This document shows, in pieces, positions 35,344 through 44,921 of a stretch of DNA of 52,143 bases. Source of the stretch: an uncultured Lachnospiraceae bacterium (GTDB lineage Bacteria > Bacillota > Clostridia > Lachnospirales > Lachnospiraceae); assembly GCA_946538525.1 (NCBI GenBank), contig CAMNGU010000005.1:1-52143 (forward strand), in the 5' to 3' direction. Every line of letters starts with the position of its first letter. The first letter of the stretch is position 1. Under the pieces are notes generated by a model, which searched no databases, had not been told where the DNA came from, and saw only the letters and a list, made by a program, of their open reading frames with translations. The position numbers were made by a program, and so were the translations under genes.

Positions 35344-37023
35344 ATGGAATATGGAAATGGCGTAAATAATGGAACTAATAATATAACTAATAATATTCCT
35401 AATAGCAATATGACTAATAATACTACCAATAATATACCTAATAATCAGAATCCAATGGGTTCTGGAAATGGTAATTATAGATCAAGCAATTTGACCTACA
35501 AAGATTATTATGCTGAAACCTCTCAGCAATTAAGTGAAACACACAGAGCCGACACTCAGCAAAATGCAGGTTCAGCACATAATACAGGAACTACGCAGAC
35601 TTCAGGTGCTGTCCAAGGAGCAGGTGCACCCACAAGACCTGATTATAGAAATATGTCGTTCAGCACTGGAGCTGCAGTTCCTGAGAAAAAGGCAAAGGTA
35701 GGAAACGGAAATGGTAACAATAATAATGGAAATCATAAGATAAATAAATCCTTTGGCAGAAAGTTAGGTCAGACTGCAGCAATCGCTCTTGTATTCGGAC
35801 TTGTATCAGGTGGTACATTTGCAGGTATAAATATGGGAGTTGATAGACTTGCAGGAAAAGATGAAGCGAAGCTGGAAGCTCTGGAGGAAGAGCAGGCAGA
35901 AGAGCAGAGCTTTAGAGATAGAGAGGAAGAAAAGGCTAAAAATGATAGCCAGAAAGAAAATCAAGCTTCAAATGATTCTGTAGACACTGCTTCAACAGAA
36001 GATGCAGCTGATAAATCAGATGATGATATAAATGTTCAGCAGATAGCACAGTCATCATCCACAGTAACTCTTGATTATGATGTGTCAGATATAGTTGCAA
36101 AGACACAGCCTTCAATCGTTTCAATAACAACAACTGGTACAACAACATATCAGTCTTATTTCCAGGTTTATGAACAGCCAACATCAGGCGCTGGTTCAGG
36201 AATAATCGTTGGACAGAATGAGGATTATCTATATGTAGCAACTAACTACCATGTTATTGAGGAGGCTGATGATATAAAAGTCGGTTTCAATGACGGCGAA
36301 GTTGTTGACGCAACTGTTAAGGGCTATGACGAGAATGCAGATATTGCACTTGTTCTTGTTCCTCTTAAGGATATGAAGGATACAACAAAGGATGCTATAA
36401 CCATAGCAAGTATCGGCGACTCTTCATCACTTAAGGTTGGTGAGCCGGCTATAGCAATAGGAAATGCACTTGGTTATGGACAGTCAGTAACAGTTGGTTA
36501 TATCAGTGCACTTAACAGATCCATTTCAGGAAGTGATGGACAGTATATTCAGACAGATGCAGCTATAAATCCTGGAAATAGTGGTGGCGCTCTTATTAAT
36601 TCAAAGGGCGAGGTTATCGGTGTCAATTCAGTTAAATATGTAGATAGTACAGTTGAAGGAATGGGATTCTCTATTCCAATCAACGAGGCTATGAGCATTA
36701 TAAATGATATTGCTTCTGGTCAGCAGGCAGCTACAAAGGATTTGGGAATAGATGGAGTTGATATAGGTAGAGACTATGCGATGATATATGGTTTCCCTAT
36801 GGGAATCTATGTTAAGGATATCAAAGATGGTTCAATGGCCGCAGATTCAGAACTTCATGTAGGCGATATAATTGTTGAATTTGATGGTAATGAAGTTTAT
36901 ACTAATGACAGCTTGGAGAAAATGGTTAAAAGCTGTTCGGAAGGTGAGACTGTTGAAATGGTGGTTTATAGATCAAATGACTTCGGAGAATATGAAGAAA
37001 AGACTATAAGCATTACGATTTAA
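35344..37023 (+). CDS. htrA: Membrane-anchored HtrA/DegP-type serine protease
   Basis: Envelope quality-control protease of 559 residues. A disordered Asn/Thr-rich cytoplasmic head (about 1-140, with NNxTNN repeats) precedes one transmembrane helix (about 147-170, QTAAIALVFGLVSGGTFAG). An acidic coiled linker (EALEEEQAEEQ) follows, then the trypsin-like domain with triad His303 (NYHVIEEAD), Asp333 (ENADIALVLV) and Ser413 (NPGNSGGAL), and one PDZ domain from about 470. ATG at 35344 is preferred because GAAGGGAA lies nine bases upstream; the ATG at 35326 overlaps it. The Asn-rich head is unusually long. Confidence 0.94.
   Translation: MEYGNGVNNGTNNITNNIPNSNMTNNTTNNIPNNQNPMGSGNGNYRSSNLTYKDYYAETSQQLSETHRADTQQNAGSAHNTGTTQTSGAVQGAGAPTRPDYRNMSFSTGAAVPEKKAKVGNGNGNNNNGNHKINKSFGRKLGQTAAIALVFGLVSGGTFAGINMGVDRLAGKDEAKLEALEEEQAEEQSFRDREEEKAKNDSQKENQASNDSVDTASTEDAADKSDDDINVQQIAQSSSTVTLDYDVSDIVAKTQPSIVSITTTGTTTYQSYFQVYEQPTSGAGSGIIVGQNEDYLYVATNYHVIEEADDIKVGFNDGEVVDATVKGYDENADIALVLVPLKDMKDTTKDAITIASIGDSSSLKVGEPAIAIGNALGYGQSVTVGYISALNRSISGSDGQYIQTDAAINPGNSGGALINSKGEVIGVNSVKYVDSTVEGMGFSIPINEAMSIINDIASGQQAATKDLGIDGVDIGRDYAMIYGFPMGIYVKDIKDGSMAADSELHVGDIIVEFDGNEVYTNDSLEKMVKSCSEGETVEMVVYRSNDFGEYEEKTISITI
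35362..35450 (+). repeat. ACTAATAAT repeats at the start of htrA
   Basis: Degenerate nine-base-type repeats (ACTAATAAT, ACCAATAAT, CCTAATAAT) encode the Asn/Thr-rich NNxTNN head of the protease. They resemble the A-rich short tandem repeats found in spacers nearby. Confidence 0.7.
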
Positions 37024-37111
37024 AGAGTCGAACTAAGTATAAATAATTCGAAAGATACATTTTCTTCAGTCTGAAATATATCATCAAAATAGAATGAAAG
37101 ATGGAAGATAA

Positions 37112-38242
<1,131 letters not shown>

Positions 38243-38306
38243 AAGAAATTAAGAATAACTAATTGCATTATTTTATCAATTAATATATTATATCTAGGTA
38301 TTAAAA

Positions 38307-38378
38307 TAGGATTTAAAAAGATTCTAAAAAAGATTCTGAAATAGAATCTATAAAAGAATTCTAAATAAAATCTAAAAG
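38307..38378. repeat. 12-base A-rich tandem repeats between tgt and yajC
   Basis: Units AGATTCTAAAAA, AGATTCTGAAAT, AGAATCTATAAA, AGAATTCTAAAT and AAAATCTAAAAG run head to tail from 38319 to 38378, preceded by a more diverged copy at 38307. They stop just before the GAGGAG ribosome site of yajC. No gene is present in this 158-base gap. Confidence 0.75.
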
Positions 38379-38400
38379 AAGTTATTAGAGGAGAAAAATT

Positions 38401-38793
38401 ATGATTAATATGATGATGCTTGAAGGCGGATCTGTACTTGGAGGCTCTAACGGAACAGTATTTATGATTGGTTACATTGTATTCCTTGTACTTATCGTTT
38501 ATTTCCTGTTCATTAGACCTTCAAAGAAGCAGAGAGCTCAGCAGGAAGAACTTATGAATTCTATTAAGCCTGGTGATACTATCATGACAACAAGTGGTTT
38601 CTATGGAACTGTAATCGGAATCGATGATGATACAGTTATTGTTGAGTTTGGTAACAACAAGAACTGCCGTATCCCAATGCATAAGAAGGCTATCGCAGAG
38701 GTTGAAAGTCCTGATTCAGGTAAAGACGAAGAGGAAGATACAGAAACTAGAAAAGAGAGTAAAACAAAGTTAGGAAAGAAGAAGGATGCTTAA
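38401..38793 (+). CDS. yajC: Preprotein translocase subunit YajC
   Basis: Single-pass membrane accessory subunit of the Sec translocon, 130 residues. A helix at about 21-41 (MIGYIVFLVLIVYFLFIRP) is followed by the family segment KKQRAQQEELMNSIKPGDTIMTTSGFYGTV and a charged Glu/Lys-rich tail. The tail, about 40 residues, is longer than in most homologues. The stop codon overlaps the start of the next gene by eight bases, suggesting translational coupling to the lipoprotein. Confidence 0.95.
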   Translation: MINMMMLEGGSVLGGSNGTVFMIGYIVFLVLIVYFLFIRPSKKQRAQQEELMNSIKPGDTIMTTSGFYGTVIGIDDDTVIVEFGNNKNCRIPMHKKAIAEVESPDSGKDEEEDTETRKESKTKLGKKKDA

Positions 38794-39559
38794 AAAAATA
38801 TCGTCTATTTTAATAGCGATACTTGTTCTTGGTTCTTTGGCGGGTTGTGGCGAAGAAGAAGAGGCATATTCATCACCTTCATTTAATGACGGTTCTTCAG
38901 AGAAAGCAACTGTGCTGGATGCTGAGGATGATATGGCCAGTATTTCGGATGCTCTTATGATCGCCAGCTATACCGATGCAACTGTTACTGACGCGTCAGA
39001 GCTTGATGCTATAGTGTCAGTTCTCCCTGCATCCCTTACAGATGCACTTCCTATGGGAGTTTATGATAAAAATGTTTATTATAATGGGTTAGCAGAGTTT
39101 AAGATAACAGTTGATGGAGATGATTGGCGTTTCTTTGATGCTGAAGAAGTTGCAAATGCTACAGGAACAACCAAGGATTATATAAATAACTTGTGGTATG
39201 GATATAAGAGTCCATATGATGAGGAAACCACATATGCAGCAATTGCTACACATGTGGAATCGGGTTCGACTATCATAGTCTCATATGTTAATCCAGAGAA
39301 CTATAACATGCCGGATTATTCTGCGAGAGAATATCTGGAAATGGCGGCTGGAAAATATGAGGACTTGAAAGTAAGGCATGTTACTTTTTTGGGGAAGAAA
39401 TACGAGGTTTTAGATATTCCTGCTGAACAGACCAATGTGGGGCGCAGGACGCAGTTTGCAATCAAAGAGGGAGAGATTATCATAGTTATAACATTTACTA
39501 TGGATGAGAATGTTTCCCTTGAAGAAGCTGTAGGTCTTCTTACACCTCTGTATTATTAG
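38786..39559 (+). CDS. Putative lipoprotein of unknown function
   Basis: A 257-residue protein with a lipoprotein signal peptide: MLKK, hydrophobic core, lipobox LAGC with Cys21. An acidic Ser/Ala-rich linker leads to a folded domain from about residue 90 that has alternating beta/aromatic pattern (FKITVDGDDWRFFDAEE, FLGKKYEVLDIP). I do not recognise the family; it resembles outer-surface domains often next to Sec genes in Clostridia. Overlap with yajC and an AGGAAAG ribosome site inside yajC mark it as the same operon, and a terminator follows. Confidence 0.85.
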   Translation: MLKKISSILIAILVLGSLAGCGEEEEAYSSPSFNDGSSEKATVLDAEDDMASISDALMIASYTDATVTDASELDAIVSVLPASLTDALPMGVYDKNVYYNGLAEFKITVDGDDWRFFDAEEVANATGTTKDYINNLWYGYKSPYDEETTYAAIATHVESGSTIIVSYVNPENYNMPDYSAREYLEMAAGKYEDLKVRHVTFLGKKYEVLDIPAEQTNVGRRTQFAIKEGEIIIVITFTMDENVSLEEAVGLLTPLYY

Positions 39560-39617
39560 AGGGATAATCTAGAGATTGGTCTAAGATTATCAAAAAATAA
39601 TAAAAACAAATGTTATG

Positions 39618-39650
39618 CCGGGGCACATGAAAGCATGCTGCTCCGGTTTT
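39618..39650 (+). terminator. Rho-independent terminator after the lipoprotein gene
   Basis: CCGGGGCA (39618-39625) pairs with TGCTCCGG (39639-39646) with one G-T wobble, and CATG/CATG extends it with one bulged C; TTTT follows. It ends the tgt-yajC-lipoprotein unit. Confidence 0.85.
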
Positions 39651-39673
39651 CTATATTAAGAAGGTGAGTTTAT

Positions 39674-40621
39674 TTGAATGAAAATAGTATAGAAAAAAGC
39701 ATAGAGAAAAAGATAAATGGTCCGCAGAATAAAAAATTGAGAGGTATACTTCATATAATTTTGGCGGCTTTTTCATTTTCACTTATGACGCTGTTTCTAA
39801 AACTGGCGGGAGATCTTCCAACTATGCAGAAGGTTTTCTTTAGAAATGCAGTTGCTCTTATTCTGGCTGTATCTATCCTGCTGAAAAGTGAGGAGAAGTT
39901 TAAGATAAAGAGGCAGAGCTATGTGGGGATTTTGTGCCGTTGCCTTTTTGGTACGGCAGGTGTAATAGCCAACTTTTGGGCCATAGATAGACTTGGGCTG
40001 GCAGATTCAAATATGCTGAATAAGATGTCTCCTTTCTTTGCTATGATCATGTCTATATTTATTTTGAAGGAGAAACCAAATGCCTTTGAATGGTTCACAG
40101 TTATTCTGGCGTTTATTGGTGTGGTATTCATTGTAAAACCGGGACTGGGACTTGCAAGCCTTCCGGCATTGGTGGGACTATTCAGTGGTTTTTGCGCTGG
40201 AACAGCATATGCATTTCTCAGGAGTGTAACCAGTAAGGGAGAGAGGGGCACTATAGTTGTTATGTGTTTCTCCTTATTTTCAACTCTAGTTTCGTTGCCG
40301 TTTCTTATATTTGATTATCATCCTATGAGTCTGAAGCAGTGGATATTTATGATTTTGGCTGGATTCGGTGCCATGGGTGGACAGATGAATATAACTGCAG
40401 CTTATACTTATGCTCCGGCTAAGGAAATTTCTGTTTATGATTATGTACAGGTTGTATTTGCTGCGATTTGGGGCATCTTTATTTTTTCTGAAATTCCGGA
40501 TATACTTAGTATCATAGGTTATGTTATAATAATCGGTGCGGGTGTGATCAGATGGAGGTACACACTATTAAAAGAATCTGATCAAAAAGCTAATCAAAAA
40601 GCTGAGCAAGAGGCTAAATAA
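39674..40621 (+). CDS. EamA/DMT-superfamily transporter
   Basis: Membrane protein of 315 residues with ten predicted helices in two EamA repeats (about 25-160 and 170-295). The start is TTG at 39674, chosen because AAGGTGA lies six bases upstream; a nearby ATG at 39679 is out of frame and stops at once. The C-terminus is a hydrophilic tail of QKA-type four-residue repeats encoded by a 12-base tandem repeat that runs on past the stop codon. The substrate is unknown; relatives export amino acids or metabolites. Confidence 0.9.
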   Translation: MNENSIEKSIEKKINGPQNKKLRGILHIILAAFSFSLMTLFLKLAGDLPTMQKVFFRNAVALILAVSILLKSEEKFKIKRQSYVGILCRCLFGTAGVIANFWAIDRLGLADSNMLNKMSPFFAMIMSIFILKEKPNAFEWFTVILAFIGVVFIVKPGLGLASLPALVGLFSGFCAGTAYAFLRSVTSKGERGTIVVMCFSLFSTLVSLPFLIFDYHPMSLKQWIFMILAGFGAMGGQMNITAAYTYAPAKEISVYDYVQVVFAAIWGIFIFSEIPDILSIIGYVIIIGAGVIRWRYTLLKESDQKANQKAEQEAK

Positions 40622-40639
40622 AAGCCGAATAAAAGGCTT
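40580..40639. repeat. 12-base tandem repeat spanning the stop codon of the EamA gene
   Basis: GATCAAAAAGCT, AATCAAAAAGCT, GAGCAAGAGGCT, AAATAAAAGCCG and AATAAAAGGCTT are consecutive. The first three encode the DQKANQKAEQEA tail, the fourth contains the TAA stop, and the fifth is intergenic. Confidence 0.75.
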
Positions 40640-40694
40640 ATTAGATTATTATCATAGCATTACTAAATATAGAGTAAAGAGATAAAGATAAAAG

Positions 40695-41558
40695 ATGAAG
40701 AACAGGAACAAGATGATTAAAAATCTACTTATCGGTATGTTTGGCATGGGGCTCTGCGCTCTTGGATGCTGGATTGCCGGAAAGTATGGTAAGGGAAATG
40801 TGAGAAATGGCTATATCCAGAGTAACTGGAGCAAAATGGGCTATTTACAGTTTGAAATCTCTCTTATTCTTGAATCAATTGGAGTTGCTATTAGTTATAT
40901 TGGAATAAAAGACTATATAAAATCAGTCAGGATGGTTCATAGAAAAAGGCATCCGTATGATGGATTTATGGGAATACTTTTTGAGATAGGATGCGTAGCA
41001 TTTTTGGTTTCATTTTTATTTATCCAGACTGGCTATATTTTTATGGCTCTTGTGTATAAGCATCTATATGAGACAAGTCTTATGGGAGCGGATATAATAT
41101 CTACTGTTGAGGGTTCATTTAACTATATTGCCATTCCGCTTTTTGCTTTTCTGGCAATATCAGTTGGAGCATCTTCACTGGCGTATATGTATTTTGTGCT
41201 GACAGGAGGATTTAAAGTTTCAAAGATATGCATCCTTTTTAATCCTTTGGTATTTTTAGGGATTGGTGAGGTGCTTAAGCTGACGAAACAGTTTTATCTT
41301 GTGGATGCAGCTTCAGGTTTTATCCCTTTGGGATTTCTATTGATGATGAGTGTGGGAAGCGTTCATATTTCCAGTATGCCGGTTAAGAAGGCAAGTGCAG
41401 CAAGAAATAGAAATAGTGAAAGAACAACAAATAGAGATAGAAATATAAGCAGAGATAGAGATTTAAGTAGAGATTATAATAGAGATTTTAATAGAGACAG
41501 AATCAGAAATTCAAGGAACTTTAGAAATGGATTTGATGAAGAAGATTCTCTATATTAA
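40695..41558 (+). CDS. Hypothetical membrane protein with Arg/Asp/Asn-rich tail
   Basis: A 287-residue protein with about six hydrophobic segments (near 10-28, 50-68, 93-120, 145-170, 180-197, 210-230). The cytoplasmic tail from about 235 has repeated NRDR, SRDR and NRDF units and ends EEDSLY. I do not recognise the family. The weak A-rich ribosome region (AAAGAT) makes the start less sure, but the hydrophobic N-terminus supports it. It lies between the EamA transporter and exoA on the same strand with no terminator on either side. Confidence 0.8.
   Translation: MKNRNKMIKNLLIGMFGMGLCALGCWIAGKYGKGNVRNGYIQSNWSKMGYLQFEISLILESIGVAISYIGIKDYIKSVRMVHRKRHPYDGFMGILFEIGCVAFLVSFLFIQTGYIFMALVYKHLYETSLMGADIISTVEGSFNYIAIPLFAFLAISVGASSLAYMYFVLTGGFKVSKICILFNPLVFLGIGEVLKLTKQFYLVDAASGFIPLGFLLMMSVGSVHISSMPVKKASAARNRNSERTTNRDRNISRDRDLSRDYNRDFNRDRIRNSRNFRNGFDEEDSLY
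41404..41530 (+). repeat. AGAGATAGAAAT-type repeats at the 3' end of the membrane protein gene
   Basis: Purine-rich words such as AATAGAGATAGAAAT, AGCAGAGATAGAGAT and AATAGAGATTTT recur with 12- to 15-base period and encode the charged NRDR/SRDR tail. They resemble the repeats in neighbouring spacers. Confidence 0.7.
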
Positions 41559-41630
41559 AAATATAATCAAAAAAATATAGATATAGGCTAAGAAGTAATT
41601 AAAGAAGTATTTAAGGAAAATAAATAGAAA

Positions 41631-42386
41631 ATGAGATTTGTATCATGGAATGTAAATGGAATAAGAGCATGTGTGACTAAAGGATTTAAGGAATCCTTCG
41701 ACAGCCTGGATGCAGATATACTTGCAATTCAGGAAAGTAAAATGCAGAAGGATCAGCTTATTCTTGAAACACCGGGATATCATCAATATTGGAATTATGC
41801 TGTAAGAAAGGGCTATTCCGGAACTGCAGTGTTCACAAAGAAGGAACCTGTAAATGTGATAAATGGAATGGGAATAGAAAGACATGATCAGGAGGGGAGA
41901 GTTATAACTCTTGACATGGGTGACTATTACTTTATTACCGTATATGTTCCAAATTCTCAAAATGAGCTAAAAAGACTTGATTATCGTATGGACTGGGAGG
42001 ACTGCTTTAGAGAATATCTCCTGGGGCTAAAAAAAGAAAAGCCGGTTATAGTATGCGGAGATCTAAATGTTGCTCATAAAGAAATCGATCTTAAGAACCC
42101 GGCGTCAAATCATCAAAATCCGGGATTTACAGATGATGAGAGAGAGAAGTTCAGTACACTTCTGGAAGCGGGATTTGTGGATACATTTAGATATAAATAT
42201 CCTGACCTGGAGGGAGCTTATTCCTGGTGGTCATACCGCTTTAATTCCAGGGCAAGGAATGCAGGGTGGCGTATAGATTATTTTGTGGTATCTGATGATA
42301 TAAAAGATAAGATTGTAGATGCGAAGATACATTCTGATATTATGGGCTCTGATCATTGTCCGATTGAATTGGAACTGGATATCTAA
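41631..42386 (+). CDS. exoA: Exodeoxyribonuclease III (AP endonuclease)
   Basis: Base-excision-repair enzyme cutting DNA at abasic sites, 251 residues. The ExoA/Xth motifs are intact: WNVNGIRA at the N-terminus, the IQESKM metal-binding Glu, the VPNSQ segment, CGDLNVAHKEIDL, the WWSYRFNSRARNAGWRIDYF segment and the final GSDHCPIELEL. The ribosome site is poor (AAGGAAAATAAATAGAAA). It follows the unknown membrane protein after 72 A-rich bases, and a long palindrome/terminator follows. Confidence 0.96.
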   Translation: MRFVSWNVNGIRACVTKGFKESFDSLDADILAIQESKMQKDQLILETPGYHQYWNYAVRKGYSGTAVFTKKEPVNVINGMGIERHDQEGRVITLDMGDYYFITVYVPNSQNELKRLDYRMDWEDCFREYLLGLKKEKPVIVCGDLNVAHKEIDLKNPASNHQNPGFTDDEREKFSTLLEAGFVDTFRYKYPDLEGAYSWWSYRFNSRARNAGWRIDYFVVSDDIKDKIVDAKIHSDIMGSDHCPIELELDI

Positions 42387-42475
42387 ATTAAGAATAAGAT
42401 TTAAATCTTAAAATTTAAATCTTGAAATTTGATAAAATCCAGATAGTTTTCTAAAAAACTTAATAATAATTTAAC

Positions 42476-42504
42476 TTGATTTATATAATATTGAATATTA
42501 TAAT
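42476..42504 (+). promoter_or_regulatory. Promoter for the acyl-CoA synthetase
   Basis: TTGATT (42476-42481) and consensus TATAAT (42499-42504) are spaced by exactly 17 bases. The predicted transcription start near 42511 falls inside the palindrome at 42507-42541. Confidence 0.65.
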
Positions 42505-42506
42505 AC

Positions 42507-42548
42507 ATCCAACATGTAGTTTTCAAAACTACATGTTGGATATTTTTT
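42507..42548 (+). terminator. Perfect 35-base palindrome with T-run: exoA terminator and/or operator
   Basis: ATCCAACATGTAGTTTT (42507-42523) and its exact complement (42525-42541) flank a single C, followed by TTTTTT at 42543-42548. It reads as a terminator of exoA, but sits immediately behind a good promoter, so it may also be an operator or early attenuator for the acyl-CoA synthetase. Confidence 0.75.
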
Positions 42549-42637
42549 GTAAATAAATAGTTATTAGTTAGTATTTTACTGAGATTTTGCTGGAGCTCTT
42601 AAGGGCTATAGCAGAATCGTGCAAAATGAGGAAGTTA

Positions 42638-44335
42638 ATGGAAAATAATACTAATACAAAAAAAGAATATAACATGGTTCCAGCTGAGGGAATCGCTGGA
42701 AAATTTATTTCTGTATGTGAGGATGAAAAGGGCGTTCTTCAAGCTATAGATATTCATGATGCTGAATCCTTTAATTTTGGTTTTGATGTAGTTGATGTAA
42801 TGGCTGAAAAGGATCCTGATAAAACAGCTATGTTACACATTTCCAAGGATGGCAAGGAGAGAAGAATCACTTTCAAGGATATGATGACATATTCCAATAA
42901 GACTGCAAATTATCTTCAGTATCTTGGAGTTAAGAAAGGTGATAGAGTCCTTCTTATTCTGAAGAGACATTACCAGTTCTGGTTCACATTGGTCGCTCTT
43001 CATAAGATAGGGGCTATCGCGGTTCCTTGTTCATATCTTCTTACTAAGAAAGATTTTGAGTATAGACTTAAAGCTGGAAGTATAAATGCGGTTGTTTGTA
43101 CTGCTGATGGTGATGTGGCTGATGAAGTAGATAAGGCTGCAAAGAGCTATCTGGGGCTTAAGGCAAAGATTATTGTTGGTGGAAGTAAAGATGGCTGGAC
43201 CAATTATAATCGTGATGTAAGATTTTTCTCATCCCAGCTAAAGAGACCGGCAGATGTGGCCTGTGGAAATGATCCTGCTCTGATGTTCTTTACTTCAGGT
43301 ACAACTTCTTATCCAAAGATGGCAACACATTCACACAAGTACCCGCTGGGACATTATATAACAGCAAAATATTGGCATCAGGTAGATAAGGACGGACTTC
43401 ATTTTACAATTAGTGATACTGGCTGGGGAAAGGCGCTCTGGGGCAAGATATATGGCCAGTGGTTATGTGAAGCACCAATATTTACATATGACTATGAGGA
43501 ATTCTTCGCAAAAGAAATCCTGTCTATGATGGAAAAATATCATATGACATCTTTCTGTGCGCCACCTACTGTATTTAGAATGCTGGTGCATGTTGATATG
43601 AGTAAGTTTGATCTATCAAGTTTGAAAAATGTATCTACTGCAGGTGAAGCGCTGAATCCTGAAGTGTTTGATAAGTTTTATAAGGCAACTGGACTTAAGA
43701 TCATGGAGGGCTTTGGTCAGACGGAAACAACTCTTACTATAGCAAATCTGAAGGGAGCAACTCCTAAGCCAGGTTCCATGGGTAAGCCTAGTCCAATGTA
43801 CAATGTGAAACTCCTTCATGCAGGAGATGTTGAGGCAGGAAGGGGAGAAACCGGAGAGGTTTGTCTGGATATAAGGAACGGTAATCCTTGTGGTCTGTTC
43901 TTAGGTTACTACATGGATGAAGAGAAAACTGCAGCAGTAATGCATGGCGGTTATTATCATACTGGTGATACAGCTTATATGGATGATGAGGGATACCTTT
44001 GGTATGTAGGTAGAGTAGATGATATTATCAAGTCAGCCGGATATAGAGTTGGTCCATTTGAAATAGAAAATGAGATCATGAAGCTGCCATATGTTCTTGA
44101 GTGTGCTGTAACAAGTGTTCCTGATAAGGTGAGAGGACAGGCGATAAAGGCTTCTATCGTTCTTACAAAAGGTTATTCACCTACAGATAAGCTGAAGAAG
44201 GATACCATGAAGTATCTTAAGACTAATCTTGCTTCTTACAAGAGACCTAAGTATATAGATTTCGTTGAGACGCTTCCAAAGACATCCAGTGGAAAGATAA
44301 AAAGAGCAGAGATTAAGAACAAGGATTGGCAGTAG
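42638..44335 (+). CDS. AMP-dependent acyl-CoA synthetase, MACS-like
   Basis: Adenylate-forming ligase of 565 residues activating a carboxylic acid to acyl-CoA. The phosphate-binding loop FTSGTTSYPKMATHSH lies near 215-230. GFGQTETT, GDTAYMDDEGYLWYVGRVDD and IKSAGYRVGPFEIEN carry adenylate and hinge residues, and the catalytic Lys is in SSGKIKR near the end. The pattern fits medium-chain/acetyl-type synthetases; chain length is not predictable. ATG at 42638 is chosen for GAGGAAG five bases upstream; the open frame extends to a TTG at 42587 without support. It lies just before the fatty-acid operon but has its own promoter and terminator. Confidence 0.92.
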   Translation: MENNTNTKKEYNMVPAEGIAGKFISVCEDEKGVLQAIDIHDAESFNFGFDVVDVMAEKDPDKTAMLHISKDGKERRITFKDMMTYSNKTANYLQYLGVKKGDRVLLILKRHYQFWFTLVALHKIGAIAVPCSYLLTKKDFEYRLKAGSINAVVCTADGDVADEVDKAAKSYLGLKAKIIVGGSKDGWTNYNRDVRFFSSQLKRPADVACGNDPALMFFTSGTTSYPKMATHSHKYPLGHYITAKYWHQVDKDGLHFTISDTGWGKALWGKIYGQWLCEAPIFTYDYEEFFAKEILSMMEKYHMTSFCAPPTVFRMLVHVDMSKFDLSSLKNVSTAGEALNPEVFDKFYKATGLKIMEGFGQTETTLTIANLKGATPKPGSMGKPSPMYNVKLLHAGDVEAGRGETGEVCLDIRNGNPCGLFLGYYMDEEKTAAVMHGGYYHTGDTAYMDDEGYLWYVGRVDDIIKSAGYRVGPFEIENEIMKLPYVLECAVTSVPDKVRGQAIKASIVLTKGYSPTDKLKKDTMKYLKTNLASYKRPKYIDFVETLPKTSSGKIKRAEIKNKDWQ

Positions 44336-44361
44336 AGTTTAGGATATAGTTATAAGTTTAT

Positions 44362-44403
44362 AAATCACTTCGTAGGACATTAAGTCTGCGAAGTGATTTT
44401 TTT
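44362..44403 (+). terminator. Rho-independent terminator after the acyl-CoA synthetase
   Basis: AAATCACTTCG (44362-44372) pairs perfectly with CGAAGTGATTT (44389-44399), with an inner GAC/GTC pairing, then a T-run. It insulates the fatty-acid operon. Confidence 0.9.
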
Positions 44404-44413
44404 AATTTTTATA

Positions 44414-44441
44414 TTGACAATCACTATATATGTTCTATAAT
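44414..44441 (+). promoter_or_regulatory. Near-consensus promoter of the fatty-acid synthesis operon
   Basis: TTGACA (44414-44419) and TATAAT (44436-44441) are both perfect, with a 16-base spacer. Transcription should begin near 44448, leaving a 90-base A/T-rich leader before acpP. I see no recognisable FapR or FabT operator. Confidence 0.88.
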
Positions 44442-44540
44442 AAAAAAGGTTAAAAAATTTTAAATAAAATATTTTAATTTTATTTAGAGACAGAAGAAAA
44501 CCTAAAAAACAAATAACTTTTTACAAAGGAGAATTAAGAA

Positions 44541-44765
44541 ATGTTTGAAGAAATTAAGGCAGTTATCGCAGAGACACTTAGCGTAGATGAGGATAAGATC
44601 ACTCTTGAAGCTTCACTTACAGATGATCTTGGTGCTGATTCACTTGATGCTGTAGAACTTGGAATGGCTATTGAGGATGCTATTGGAGTTGCAATAGCTG
44701 ATGAGGATCTTCCAAACATCAAGACAGTTCAGGATCTTGTTGATTATGTAGAGTCACATCAGTAA
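44541..44765 (+). CDS. acpP: Acyl carrier protein
   Basis: Carrier of growing acyl chains in type II fatty-acid synthesis, 74 residues, strongly acidic. Ser34 in [10 protein letters not shown] is the site for 4'-phosphopantetheine. The helical plan matches AcpP. A strong ACAAAGGAG ribosome site precedes it. It is the first gene of the fab operon, consistent with the need for abundant expression. It is followed by 156 bases containing 13-base tandem repeats and no gene. Confidence 0.97.
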   Translation: MFEEIKAVIAETLSVDEDKITLEASLTDDLGADSLDAVELGMAIEDAIGVAIADEDLPNIKTVQDLVDYVESHQ

Positions 44766-44824
44766 GTTTAAGTAACAAAAATAATTATTTAAATTATCTA
44801 GAAAACAATTTTAGAAAAAGTATT

Positions 44825-44888
44825 AGTAACAGAAGCTAGTAAAAGAAACTAATAAAAGAAACTAGTAACAGAAACTAGCAATAAAAGA
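44825..44888. repeat. 13-base tandem repeat between acpP and accD
   Basis: AGTAACAGAAGCT, AGTAAAAGAAACT, AATAAAAGAAACT and AGTAACAGAAACT run head to tail (44825-44876), followed by a decayed copy. There is no stem or T-run, so it is unlikely to be a terminator. Confidence 0.8.
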
Positions 44889-44921
44889 TTTTGACAATTA
44901 CTCGTTTGGAGGCTAAACATT

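Noticed and set aside
44442-44540. FapR or FabT operator in the acpP leader
   Set aside because: The leader has A/T-rich inverted words, but nothing matching the operator patterns I remember; reporting one would be a guess.
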